This document shows, one piece after another, positions 1 through 7,567 of a stretch of DNA of 64,000 nucleotides. Source of the DNA: Methylophaga sp. (GTDB lineage: Bacteria > Pseudomonadota > Gammaproteobacteria > Nitrosococcales > Methylophagaceae). The notes beneath the pieces were generated by a model. It worked only from the letters and a program-made list of their open reading frames with translations, was not told the DNA's origin and did not search any database. Numbering within the stretch: the first letter of the stretch is position 1; each line of letters opens with the position of its first letter. Made by a program: the position numbers and the translations under genes. The stretch covers positions 60,179 to 124,178 of the forward strand of contig NZ_VENF01000014.1 in NCBI RefSeq assembly GCF_009711715.1, given 5' to 3'.

Positions 1-984
1 TTCAATCTCGATACTTTCCGACTCAATCTGGACTACGCGGATGGCCCTTACATCGGCAAAGTCGAATACCGCTGGTACAACGGTTATAACTTTCTGCACA
101 CAGGCTGGCTGGGCTATCAGTTTGATGACAAACGGCAACTTCAGTTTGGTGTGAACCGGGTGCCGTTCGGTCCCGGACCCTATGGTGTGTCACAGAGTTG
201 GTTTTTTGATCAGCATTACTACCTGGGGCTGGCTGATGATATGGATCTGGGGGCCAAATATCACCATGAAACGGGCAACTGGAAATGGGATCTTGCCTAT
301 TACATCGCAGATGAAGGCAATTATATTGGTGCCTCGCATGACAGTGCCCGTTACTCCTACGATGTCGTCAACGAGAGTGATGACGGTTACGAGGAGCGGC
401 ATCAATTTAACCTCAGAGGCATTTACCAGTTTTCAATTAATAATGTGACAACTGATCTGGGTCTATCACTGCAATACGGCCAGCTTGAAAGCCGCGGAGT
501 GCAGGATGATGGTGACCGTTATGCGGCCTCCCTGCATATGGTGAACAAGTGGGGACAGTTCACGCTGGCAAGCCAGGTCACTTACTACCGTTTTGATGTG
601 GATTCCAGACAGCCGCTGGGCACTGACAAGCTGGTTCAGATGGGGGCGTATGATTTCCCCAGCACCGCAGCGGCCGAGGCCTGGGTCCCGGCGATTTCGC
701 TCAACTATTATCTGGAAACCAAGCAGATCGCCTGGCTCGATTACGTGATTCCCTATATTGAGTACAGCACCGTTGTGAAACAGGAAAGCAGCTTCAATGA
801 CAGTGAGCTGGCAACGCTGGGTGCTGCCTGGGGCAAGGACAACTGGTATATCTACACAGACCTGAGTGCGTCTAACGGCAATGAGTTCATTGGTGGCGAC
901 GCTGCTTTTGGTGACAGGCTGGGCGTGAATCAGGATGACGATTGGCAAACCCGATTTAATATCAATTTCGGTTATTACTTCTGA
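1..984 (+). CDS. Outer-membrane porin, 3' part
   Basis: The frame is open from the first base, so the start lies outside the window; about 327 residues are visible. The protein alternates polar and aromatic residues as in a beta-barrel and ends in FGYYF, the terminal aromatic signature recognised by the BAM complex, so it is very likely an outer-membrane channel. It sits 33 bases ahead of a BetT-type transporter gene on the same strand, which suggests it lets the same or a related solute (quaternary amines or other small solutes) cross the outer membrane; that link is inference. The exact porin family cannot be decided without the N-terminus. Confidence 0.75.
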   Translation, partial: FNLDTFRLNLDYADGPYIGKVEYRWYNGYNFLHTGWLGYQFDDKRQLQFGVNRVPFGPGPYGVSQSWFFDQHYYLGLADDMDLGAKYHHETGNWKWDLAYYIADEGNYIGASHDSARYSYDVVNESDDGYEERHQFNLRGIYQFSINNVTTDLGLSLQYGQLESRGVQDDGDRYAASLHMVNKWGQFTLASQVTYYRFDVDSRQPLGTDKLVQMGAYDFPSTAAAEAWVPAISLNYYLETKQIAWLDYVIPYIEYSTVVKQESSFNDSELATLGAAWGKDNWYIYTDLSASNGNEFIGGDAAFGDRLGVNQDDDWQTRFNINFGYYF

Positions 985-1017
985 ACACAATAAAAAAAGC
1001 AGCAGAGTGAGCAAGCT

Positions 1018-3009
1018 ATGAGCGAACCAACACAGCAAAACACCCAGCCGGCAAGCAAGGTCGAAATCAATCCGCCGGTATTTTTTGGCTCGGCGATTCT
1101 GATCCTCGCCTTGGTGATATTTGCCGTCAGTTTCTCCGATTTTGCTGCAGAACTATTTACCCATGTTCAGGGCTGGATTGTCGAGTCCTTCGGCTGGTTC
1201 TATCTATTGGCGGTGGGCGTTTTTCTGATTTTCAGTCTCGGTCTCGCTATCAGTTCTTATGGTGCGATTAAACTGGGTCCCGACCATTCTGAACCGGATT
1301 ACGGTTACACCTCTTGGTTCGCGATGCTGTTCAGTGCCGGGATGGGTATTGGTCTGCTGTTTTACGGTGTCGCTGAACCCATCATGCATTTTGCCAGCCC
1401 GCCGGTGGGAGAGGCCGGTACCGTTGAAGCCGCGCGTCATGCCATGTCCATCACTTTTTTCCACTGGGGGCTGCACGCCTGGGCGATTTACGCTGTAGTA
1501 GGTCTGTCACTTGCCTACTTCGGTTTCAGACACAATTTACCCTTAACTATTCGTTCCGCCCTGTATCCGCTGATAGGTGAGCGTATCTACGGCCCTATCG
1601 GCCATATGGTGGATATTTTTGCAGTCCTTGGAACCATGTTCGGTATTGCTACCTCTCTGGGGCTGGGTGTGCTGCAAATCAATGCCGGGCTCAACTACTT
1701 ATTTGATCTGCCGGTGTCGGTGCCGCTGCAGATCGGACTTATCGCACTGATTACCCTGTTGGCCACGGTTTCCGTGGTTGCGGGTCTTGATGCGGGGATC
1801 AAGCGGTTATCGGTGCTTAACCTGGGGTTGGCTGTGTTGTTACTGCTGTTTGTGCTGCTGGCGGGACCAACCTTGTTCCTGCTGCAGTCACTGGTTCAGA
1901 ACACCGGCCAGTATCTGAGTGAAGTGGTCGACATGACTTTTAATCTCTATGCCTACGAACCTAATAGCTGGATCGGTGGCTGGACCCTGTTTTACTGGGG
2001 CTGGTGGATTGCTTGGTCACCTTTTGTCGGTATGTTTATCGCCCGGGTATCCCGCGGCCGGACTATACGTGAATTCGTGCTGGGGGTGCTGTTCGTGCCG
2101 GTGGGATTTACCTTCATGTGGATGACCTTCTTCGGCGGCACGGCACTTCATATGGAACTCGGCGAGTTGTCTGGCGTTATTACCGGTGCGGTAGCTGAAA
2201 ATGTACCGATTGCGATTTTCACCATGTTCGAACAAATGCCGCTGAGCATGATCTCATCTGGTGTAGCAACGCTGCTGGTGGTGACTTTCTTCGTGACCTC
2301 TTCGGACTCCGGGTCACTGGTGATTGATACCATCACCTCAGGCGGGCATCCCAAGCCACCAGTATGGCAACGAATCTTCTGGGCCGTGACTGAAGGGCTG
2401 GTGGCTTCAGTGCTACTCCTGGCCGGTGGACTGGCGGCACTGCAAACCGCGGCGATTGCCGGGGCTTTGCCGTTTGTGATGGTCATGTTGGTGATCTGTT
2501 ACGGCTTGTATAAGGGACTGAGAATGGAAGGTATTAAACGTCAGGTGCTGGGGGTACCCCAGACCCCAGTCAGTACTGGGCGTCGGGTCAGTTGGAAACA
2601 ACGGCTGAAAAATCTCAGCAGCCATCCCAACAAGACCGAAATATCGCGTTTTTTACAGCAGATAATCAAGCCGTCCCTGTCGGAGGTGGCTGAAGAAATC
2701 CGACATGGTGGTGTCAACGTCGAAATCAATGATAAAGAGGATTATATTGAGTTGAAAGTTATCTATGATGGTGAAGATGACTTTATTTATGGCGTTCATG
2801 CGGTGGGGCATCTGATCCCGAGTTTTGCTTTCCCGGAGTTTGACCCTATAACCGATGAGAGTAAACGCTACTTCCGTGCCGAGGTTTATCTTGCCGAGGG
2901 TAGTCAGCATTATGACCTGTATGGTTACAATCAAGAACAGGTAATTGATGATGTGCTGATTCAGTATGAGAAACATATGCACTTTTTGCATATTGTCAGC
3001 GAGAATTAG
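1018..3009 (+). CDS. betT: BCCT family transporter, BetT-like
   Basis: A 663-residue secondary transporter of the betaine/choline/carnitine family. About twelve hydrophobic segments fill residues 20-500, with the family motifs GMGIGLLFYGVAEP near residue 108 and the Trp-rich WTLFYWGWWIAWSPF followed by RVSRGRTIREF near 322-353. A soluble C-terminal domain of about 160 residues (from about 502) is the feature that separates BetT-type choline carriers from shorter BCCT proteins. The family imports choline or glycine betaine with protons or sodium for osmoprotection. No choline oxidation genes are visible here, so the substrate is uncertain. A porin gene lies directly upstream and may be cotranscribed. 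Confidence 0.85.
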   Translation: MSEPTQQNTQPASKVEINPPVFFGSAILILALVIFAVSFSDFAAELFTHVQGWIVESFGWFYLLAVGVFLIFSLGLAISSYGAIKLGPDHSEPDYGYTSWFAMLFSAGMGIGLLFYGVAEPIMHFASPPVGEAGTVEAARHAMSITFFHWGLHAWAIYAVVGLSLAYFGFRHNLPLTIRSALYPLIGERIYGPIGHMVDIFAVLGTMFGIATSLGLGVLQINAGLNYLFDLPVSVPLQIGLIALITLLATVSVVAGLDAGIKRLSVLNLGLAVLLLLFVLLAGPTLFLLQSLVQNTGQYLSEVVDMTFNLYAYEPNSWIGGWTLFYWGWWIAWSPFVGMFIARVSRGRTIREFVLGVLFVPVGFTFMWMTFFGGTALHMELGELSGVITGAVAENVPIAIFTMFEQMPLSMISSGVATLLVVTFFVTSSDSGSLVIDTITSGGHPKPPVWQRIFWAVTEGLVASVLLLAGGLAALQTAAIAGALPFVMVMLVICYGLYKGLRMEGIKRQVLGVPQTPVSTGRRVSWKQRLKNLSSHPNKTEISRFLQQIIKPSLSEVAEEIRHGGVNVEINDKEDYIELKVIYDGEDDFIYGVHAVGHLIPSFAFPEFDPITDESKRYFRAEVYLAEGSQHYDLYGYNQEQVIDDVLIQYEKHMHFLHIVSEN

Positions 3010-3043
3010 CTTGGTCTGACCGGTGTTATACGGAGCGCATAAA

Positions 3044-3124
3044 ATGAAAGGAAAAGTGGGACGCGGTTCCGTATGGACCGGCTTTAACCTAACCGTTACT
3101 CCTAGCTCTAGCGAAAGACAGTAA
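3044..3124 (+). CDS. Possible 26-residue small ORF
   Basis: ATG at 3044 is preceded by GGAG about eight bases upstream and the frame runs 26 codons to a TAA at 3122. The peptide is basic and polar (begins MKGKVGRG) and has no hydrophobic segment. It fills the gap between betT and the next gene. Nothing in the sequence beyond the ribosome-binding site supports translation, so this is a weak call. Confidence 0.25.
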   Translation: MKGKVGRGSVWTGFNLTVTPSSSERQ

Positions 3125-3189
3125 GCAGGTTTAGAAACTATTTTTAAATCATGCTATTGTCGCATCCATCACCACGAGGAGAGACGCTC

Positions 3190-3504
3190 ATGCGACTGAC
3201 ATCAAAAGTATTCATGACCCTGGCCGGCATGTTCAGCTCAGCGGTGCTGGCAGGGAGTGCCGATTTATCCAGTCTGCCATGTGGCACACAGGCGATTACG
3301 CTTGGAATGAGTCCGCAACAGATCAAATCGACCTGCGGTCAGGCCTGGGAGCCTTCCTATATCAGCAAGCACAAAAGACCCGCGCTGGGTGATGAAGAAG
3401 GTCATGATCTGTTTGAAAAATGGATGTACAGCACCGCTGACAGTAAAGCCACCCATGTTATTTTCAAAAATGGCGAGGTTGTCCGAATCTTTACTTTGCG
3501 CTGA
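3190..3504 (+). CDS. Small exported protein, DUF2845-like
   Basis: A 104-residue protein with a Sec signal peptide (MRLTSKVFMTLAGMFSSAVLAG, shown as hydrophobic residues 5-20 and an AG-S cleavage region). The mature part has TLGMSPQQIKSTCGQAWEP, resembling the MxxxEVxxxCGxP pattern of the DUF2845/OmlA-like small exported proteins, and a C-terminal VIFKNGEVVRI strand. The start at 3190 is chosen over an in-frame ATG at 3151 because GAGGAGAG lies just upstream and the signal peptide begins there. The function is unknown. It is expected in the periplasm. Confidence 0.6.
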   Translation: MRLTSKVFMTLAGMFSSAVLAGSADLSSLPCGTQAITLGMSPQQIKSTCGQAWEPSYISKHKRPALGDEEGHDLFEKWMYSTADSKATHVIFKNGEVVRIFTLR

Positions 3505-3584
3505 CAGACACTCCTTATTTTTCATCTTGGATTAAGCCATCAGCATTACACTGTCGGTGATTAATGAAGTCTGGCAGAACCGAT

Positions 3585-3899
3585 ATGAAACCCTTTAATT
3601 CGTCTCTCTCCCTGGTCGGCTTGCTGATGCTGTTCATCCTGCCGTGCCATAACCTTCAAGCCGATGAAGATGCTGATCGCGCGCGGATGCTGAAACAGCG
3701 CGGTGATATTCTGCCCCTGGAACAGGTAATCCAGTCGGCCATGGCCGTTAAATCCGGCCAAATCCTGGAAACGGAACTGGATGAAGAGGACGGTCGTTAT
3801 ATTTATGAACTGGAAATTCTGGATGATCGCGGCCAGGTCTGGGAACTCGAGCTGGATGCCAGCACAGCGGAACTGATCGAACTGGAAAGCGAGGATTAG
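3585..3899 (+). CDS. PepSY domain protein, exported
   Basis: A 104-residue protein with an N-terminal signal peptide (hydrophobic residues about 7-20) and one PepSY domain: the helix with ILPLEQVIQSAMAVKSGQILETEL, given here as residues about 36-60, then YIYELEILDDRGQVWELELDA. PepSY domains are small periplasmic modules often found beside two-component systems and peptidases. It ends three bases before a response-regulator gene, and a second PepSY gene (5901-6221) sits on the other side of the kinase, so the four genes look like one module. ATG at 3585 begins the signal peptide; an ATG at 3564 in frame is possible. Confidence 0.75.
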   Translation: MKPFNSSLSLVGLLMLFILPCHNLQADEDADRARMLKQRGDILPLEQVIQSAMAVKSGQILETELDEEDGRYIYELEILDDRGQVWELELDASTAELIELESED

Positions 3900-3902
3900 T
3901 TC

Positions 3903-4571
3903 ATGCGCCTGCTGCTGGTCGAGGACGACCCGGGTCTGGGGCCGAAACTTCAGGCGGCATTGAATCGCGCCGGTTATGCCACCGATCTGTCGACCGACGG
4001 TATTGATGCTGAGGCGATGGGGGATATTGAGCCCTATGATCTGATTGTGCTGGATCTGGGGCTGCCCGGTCAGGCCGGCCTTGATGTGCTCAGAAACTGG
4101 CGTGAGCGTGACAACCTGACCCCGGTCATTATTCTGACTGCCCGCGACGCCTGGGAAGACAAGGTGCTGGGTTTCAAAGCCGGTGCTGACGATTATCTTG
4201 CCAAACCTTTTCAAATCGAAGAATTACTGGTCAGAATCAATGCCGTTCTGCGTCGTTATGCGGGTCTAAAGCCCGGATCGCTGACTTATGGTGACTTATC
4301 ACTGGATGAGGCCGATCAGAGTGTCAGCCTCAGCAATGGCGATAAATTCAGTTTAACCGGCACAGAATTTAAATTACTGCGTTACTTTATGCTCAATCCG
4401 GGCAAACTCTTATCCAAAACCACACTGACTGAACACGTATATCAGCTCGACAGTGACAAGGACAGCAATGTAATTGAGGTCTATATCAATCGTCTGCGAC
4501 ACAAACTGGGACAGGGACTGATCCAGACCCGACGCGGCCAGGGTTATATTTTCGGCCGGGAAGGCCGATGA
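3903..4571 (+). CDS. OmpR/PhoP-family response regulator
   Basis: A 222-residue response regulator. The receiver domain has the acidic pair E7-D8-D9, the phosphorylation site D51 in LIVLDLGLP, and the conserved lysine of LAKPF at about 101. The C-terminal part (about 125-220) is an OmpR-type winged helix with TGTEFKLLRYFM, VIEVYINRLRHKL and RRGQGY. It should bind DNA when phosphorylated by the kinase encoded immediately downstream, whose gene overlaps it by four bases (ATGA). The flanking PepSY genes are the likeliest targets, by position. Confidence 0.92.
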   Translation: MRLLLVEDDPGLGPKLQAALNRAGYATDLSTDGIDAEAMGDIEPYDLIVLDLGLPGQAGLDVLRNWRERDNLTPVIILTARDAWEDKVLGFKAGADDYLAKPFQIEELLVRINAVLRRYAGLKPGSLTYGDLSLDEADQSVSLSNGDKFSLTGTEFKLLRYFMLNPGKLLSKTTLTEHVYQLDSDKDSNVIEVYINRLRHKLGQGLIQTRRGQGYIFGREGR

Positions 4572-5893
4572 CCTCGATTCGCAGCCGGCTGGCCATTGGC
4601 CTGACCCTGGTTCTGGCGCTGTTGCTGGTCGGTCAGTGGCTCTGGCTGACTTTGACTTTTGACCGCTTGATTGAAAAACAGGTGATCACCCGGCTGGAGG
4701 AAGAGACTGAGAGCCTGCTTGCCAATCTGACAGTTGGTCCTGACGGACAGTTAACCCTGGACAGTGAGCGACTCAGTAGCAATTACAAACGCAGCTTTTC
4801 CGGCCTTTACTTCATTATTGAGTCAGCCGAGCAGCAACTGTATTCCCGCTCATTGTGGGACTTTAATTTGAAAACCCGACCGGTTGCAGTCGGTGAGCGC
4901 CGGGTACATTATCAGACCGGTCCCCAGAATCAGCCCTTACTGGCGGTGTCGGCAAGCTATCTGAAGCAGGATAAAAGCCTGACTATCACTGTCGCCGAAG
5001 ATATTGCCTGGATGCTGGAAGACAAACAGCATTTTCAATTTGTTTTCACGCTTTTGTCTGCCACCGGTTTTGTTGTTTTGCTGCTGTTTCAGGCTGGTCT
5101 GGTCCGGCAGGCACTGAAACCGCTCAGTAAAGCGCGGCGTCAGCTTGAACAGTTGGGACAAGGGAAGATTGAACAAATCGATGAAAACGCCCCTGATGAG
5201 ATAAGGCCATTGCTGGTCGAGTTGAACCGGCTGATGCAGAGTATGGTCAGCAAAACCCGCCGCTCACGTCAGGCGTTGGGGAATCTGGCACATCGACTTA
5301 AAACGCAGCTGACACTGATCAACCAGATTGTTGAAACGGAGCCGCCACCCGACCCAAAACAAATGCGTATCGCTGTCTATCAGCAGACCAGTGATATTCA
5401 GCAAATCATTGACCGGGAATTGAAGCGGGCACGTGTCGCCGGCGTCACCCTGCCCGGCAAAGGGATTGATTTGACAGAGCTGGTAAACCAGCTGCTTGAA
5501 ACATTGCAGCGGATTTATCGTGATAAAGCACTGACTATCGACGCGCATATGGCTGAAAATGTCCGTTTTAATGGCGATCGTGAAGACTTACTCGAATTAC
5601 TGGGCAATCTGCTCGATAATGCCTGCAAGTGGTGTCAGCAAAAGGTGATGCTTAATATCCGTATGACTGGGGATGGGCTGGCACTGGCTGTGGAAGATGA
5701 CGGCCCCGGCTGCGATGAAGCAGACTTGTCTGTGTTGAGCCAACGCGGTTTTCGCGCCGATGAGTCCAAACCCGGCAGTGGTCTGGGTCTGGCTATCGTT
5801 CATGATATTGTGGAAAGCTACGCTGGTACGCTGTCATTCCAGCGCTCTCAGCAATGGGGAGGCCTGCAGGTGACGGTGCACCTGCAGGTGTAG
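4568..5893 (+). CDS. Sensor histidine kinase
   Basis: A 441-residue inner-membrane kinase with a transmembrane helix at about 9-30, a periplasmic segment of about 125 residues, a second helix near 158-178, a HAMP-like linker, and a HisKA/HATPase core. The phospho-acceptor is H242 in NLAHRLKTQL; the N box is LLDNACKW near 347, the G boxes are VEDDGPGCDEAD and GSGLGLAIV near 403. It overlaps the response-regulator gene by four bases and is the obvious partner. The architecture resembles PhoQ/QseC-type sensors. The signal is unknown, although PepSY neighbours suggest an envelope or metal cue. Confidence 0.9.
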   Translation: MTSIRSRLAIGLTLVLALLLVGQWLWLTLTFDRLIEKQVITRLEEETESLLANLTVGPDGQLTLDSERLSSNYKRSFSGLYFIIESAEQQLYSRSLWDFNLKTRPVAVGERRVHYQTGPQNQPLLAVSASYLKQDKSLTITVAEDIAWMLEDKQHFQFVFTLLSATGFVVLLLFQAGLVRQALKPLSKARRQLEQLGQGKIEQIDENAPDEIRPLLVELNRLMQSMVSKTRRSRQALGNLAHRLKTQLTLINQIVETEPPPDPKQMRIAVYQQTSDIQQIIDRELKRARVAGVTLPGKGIDLTELVNQLLETLQRIYRDKALTIDAHMAENVRFNGDREDLLELLGNLLDNACKWCQQKVMLNIRMTGDGLALAVEDDGPGCDEADLSVLSQRGFRADESKPGSGLGLAIVHDIVESYAGTLSFQRSQQWGGLQVTVHLQV

Positions 5894-5900
5894 GTCTGGA

Positions 5901-6221
5901 CTAGAACCAGTCTTTTTCGATTTTGCGCACCTCGCCGGTCTTGGCATCGATATAGACTTCCCATTCATTGCCATCGACATCGACGATTTCAAACTCATAA
6001 TCCCAGCCTTTCGACATATCACGATCATCCAGATCGGCATCTTCAATCACGCCAGGTTTCGCTTCCAGAGCCTTGGCCTTGGCTTCTTCCAGCGATATCA
6101 GTCCCAGCCCTTCAGACAAGGTTTTCATTTCACGCAGATCGTCGTCATCTGCCTTCACCGAGGCAGATAAAAACATCACCGTCAAAACGCTAGTCAGGGT
6201 AATGGCACTCAGTAATTTCAT
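5901..6221 (-). CDS. PepSY domain protein, exported
   Basis: A 106-residue exported protein: signal peptide MKLLSAITLTSVLTVMFLSA, then a PepSY fold with LGLISLEEAKAKALEAKPG and WDYEFEIVDVDGNEWEVYID, ending in a basic IEKDWF tail. The start at 6221 is chosen because AAAGGAG lies seven bases upstream; a longer frame from 6254 has no such site. It is convergent with the kinase gene, seven bases away, and is paralogous in layout to the PepSY gene before the response regulator. Its role may be to sense or bind a ligand in the periplasm; this is inference. Confidence 0.78.
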   Translation of the reverse strand: MKLLSAITLTSVLTVMFLSASVKADDDDLREMKTLSEGLGLISLEEAKAKALEAKPGVIEDADLDDRDMSKGWDYEFEIVDVDGNEWEVYIDAKTGEVRKIEKDWF

Positions 6222-6325
6222 GTTCAGTCTCCTTTGTTGATGAACGCTTCCCATGCTAGGGTGCTGGACTTAAATCAAGCTGAAGCCTAAATTAACTGAA
6301 ACTGAATGTGATAAATCATCGCAGT

Positions 6326-6354
6326 TTGAAATTAATTAGGAAGCTAACTATAAT
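6326..6354 (+). promoter_or_regulatory. Sigma-70 promoter with overlapping MarR operator
   Basis: TTGAAA (6326-6331) and TATAAT (6349-6354) are separated by 17 bases. The sequence TTAGGAAGCTAA (6336-6347) fills the spacer and matches, in inverted orientation, the site at 6884-6895. The ATG of the MarR gene is only seven bases past the -10 box, so the transcript is probably leaderless. Confidence 0.7.
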
Positions 6355-6360
6355 CTGACT

Positions 6361-6864
6361 ATGCTAGAGCTCAAAGACTTACCGGATGCACACATTCTGA
6401 AGAAGTTTGCAGATCGCTACCCTGATGCGGATGTCGACAGGGTGATTCAATTTCTGACTTTTCTGCGTGTCGCCACCGACCTTTCTAATGGCCTGGATCG
6501 TTATCTGGGCGCACATGCTTTATTACAGGGGCGCTGGTGGGTGCTGGTCCTGCTGATGCGTGAGGATGATGGCAGTTCCAGTCCGTCCAAGCTCGCAGAA
6601 AAGGCGGGTGTCAGCCGTGCTACGATGACCGGGCTGATTGATGGTCTTCAGCGTGACAAGTTGGTGACCCGCATGGTGTCACCCAGGGATCGCAGGCAGA
6701 CCCTGGTCAAGCTGACTCACAAAGGCCAGTCGAAACTGGATGAGGTGATGCCGGAATACTATCGACGGGTCAGACAATTAATGACTGTGCTGACAAACGA
6801 AGAAGGTGACATGCTGATGCAGATTTTGATGAAATTAAGTCAGCAGGCTCAGGTGTTCGACTGA
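6361..6864 (+). CDS. MarR-family transcriptional regulator
   Basis: A 167-residue winged-helix regulator. The core SPSKLAEKAGVSRATMTGLIDGLQRDKLV (recognition helix about residues 80-108) followed by the wing RMVSPRDRRQTLVKLT is typical of MarR. The N-terminal and C-terminal helices would form the dimer interface. There is no ribosome-binding site: the ATG at 6361 coincides with the predicted transcription start of the promoter at 6326-6354. Matching operators lie over its own promoter and between it and the next gene, so it probably represses itself and the gene at 6916. Confidence 0.9.
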   Translation: MLELKDLPDAHILKKFADRYPDADVDRVIQFLTFLRVATDLSNGLDRYLGAHALLQGRWWVLVLLMREDDGSSSPSKLAEKAGVSRATMTGLIDGLQRDKLVTRMVSPRDRRQTLVKLTHKGQSKLDEVMPEYYRRVRQLMTVLTNEEGDMLMQILMKLSQQAQVFD

Positions 6865-6883
6865 GTCATTTTTAATTTAATAA

Positions 6884-6895
6884 TTAGTTTCCTAA
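6884..6895. promoter_or_regulatory. Second MarR operator
   Basis: TTAGTTTCCTAA is the reverse complement of TTAGGAAACTAA, one base different from the site TTAGGAAGCTAA at 6336-6347. It lies 20 bases before the start of the next gene, close to its ribosome-binding site AAAGGAG. The two copies around one regulator support a real operator. Confidence 0.6.
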
Positions 6896-6915
6896 TTAAA
6901 TAAAGGAGAAATCAT

Positions 6916-7353
6916 ATGAAACAGGTATTTGTAACGATGGCAGCGTTAACGCTGAGTGGTGCGGTCATGGCTGACAGCCCGGCAAGCATTGTCAGCAACG
7001 CCAACCAGCAATGGAATCAGGCTTTGAATCAGGGCAAGCTGAATGAGCTGGTGGCCTTGTATGAGACTGATGCAACGGTATCTCCGGGCAACGGCAGCTT
7101 GCTGGAAGGCCATGAAGCCATCAGAAATTTGTTTTCAGGTTTTATCGATAACGGTGTTCATAACCATCAGATCGAAACGGTCGATATTATTGCTGCGGAT
7201 AAGCAAATCACGCAGATTGGATACTGGCAGGCCGAAGGCGTGGATGCCGAGCAGCAGCCAGTCAGCTTTGGTGGCGTGCTGGTCACGGTGCTGGAACAAA
7301 ATGAAGCTGGGGAATGGCAACTGCAATCGCACGTCTGGAATGCCGCACCTTAA
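6916..7353 (+). CDS. Exported NTF2-like (SnoaL/DUF4440) protein
   Basis: A 145-residue protein with a signal peptide (MKQVFVTMAALTLSGAVMAD) and an NTF2-like fold: WNQALNQGKLNELVALYETDATVSPG, here residues about 34-60, then LEGHEAIRNLF and a C-terminal strand VTVLEQNEAGEWQL. Proteins of this type bind small ligands or act as isomerases or dehydratases; some are annotated SgcJ/EcaC oxidoreductases, but the substrate here cannot be told. A strong AAAGGAG site lies nine bases upstream. It is probably controlled by the upstream MarR protein through the operator at 6884-6895. Confidence 0.75.
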   Translation: MKQVFVTMAALTLSGAVMADSPASIVSNANQQWNQALNQGKLNELVALYETDATVSPGNGSLLEGHEAIRNLFSGFIDNGVHNHQIETVDIIAADKQITQIGYWQAEGVDAEQQPVSFGGVLVTVLEQNEAGEWQLQSHVWNAAP

Positions 7354-7437
7354 TTAATATCATCTATTGTCACAGGGATGTGACCAATAGTGAGTACAAT
7401 TTATCCACGACACCAACTGGTGCATGGATGTTTTATT

Positions 7438-7468
7438 TTGGTGCGTAAATAAGTATTTACCGCACCAA
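7438..7468. promoter_or_regulatory. Long inverted repeat upstream of nirB
   Basis: TTGGTGCG and CGCACCAA flank the near-palindrome TAAATAAGTATTTA (7446-7459). The same 14 bases recur exactly at 13081-13094, ahead of the porin promoter. The site is about 60 bases upstream of the sigma-54 element of nirB, a usual distance for an enhancer-binding protein such as NtrC, and the GGTGC half-sites resemble NtrC boxes, but the spacing is not canonical. Confidence 0.5.
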
Positions 7469-7518
7469 TTAAGGGCTCTCAAAAACTACCATATTCAACA
7501 ATTTCAATAGCTTATAAG

Positions 7519-7536
7519 TTGGCATGGTGATTGCGA
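7519..7536 (+). promoter_or_regulatory. Sigma-54 promoter of nirB
   Basis: TTGGCATGGTGATTGCGA has GG at 7521-7522 and GC at 7533-7534 with ten bases between, the -24/-12 spacing of RpoN promoters. Transcription would start near 7546, giving a 22-base leader with GGAGAG before the ATG and no room for an antitermination leader. Confidence 0.75.
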
Positions 7537-7567
7537 TATTAACACTCAGTTAATACCGGAGAGATCC

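Noticed and set aside
7469..7567. ANTAR leader before nirB
   Set aside because: No A1/G4 hexaloop or terminator is present; the predicted leader is only about 22 bases.
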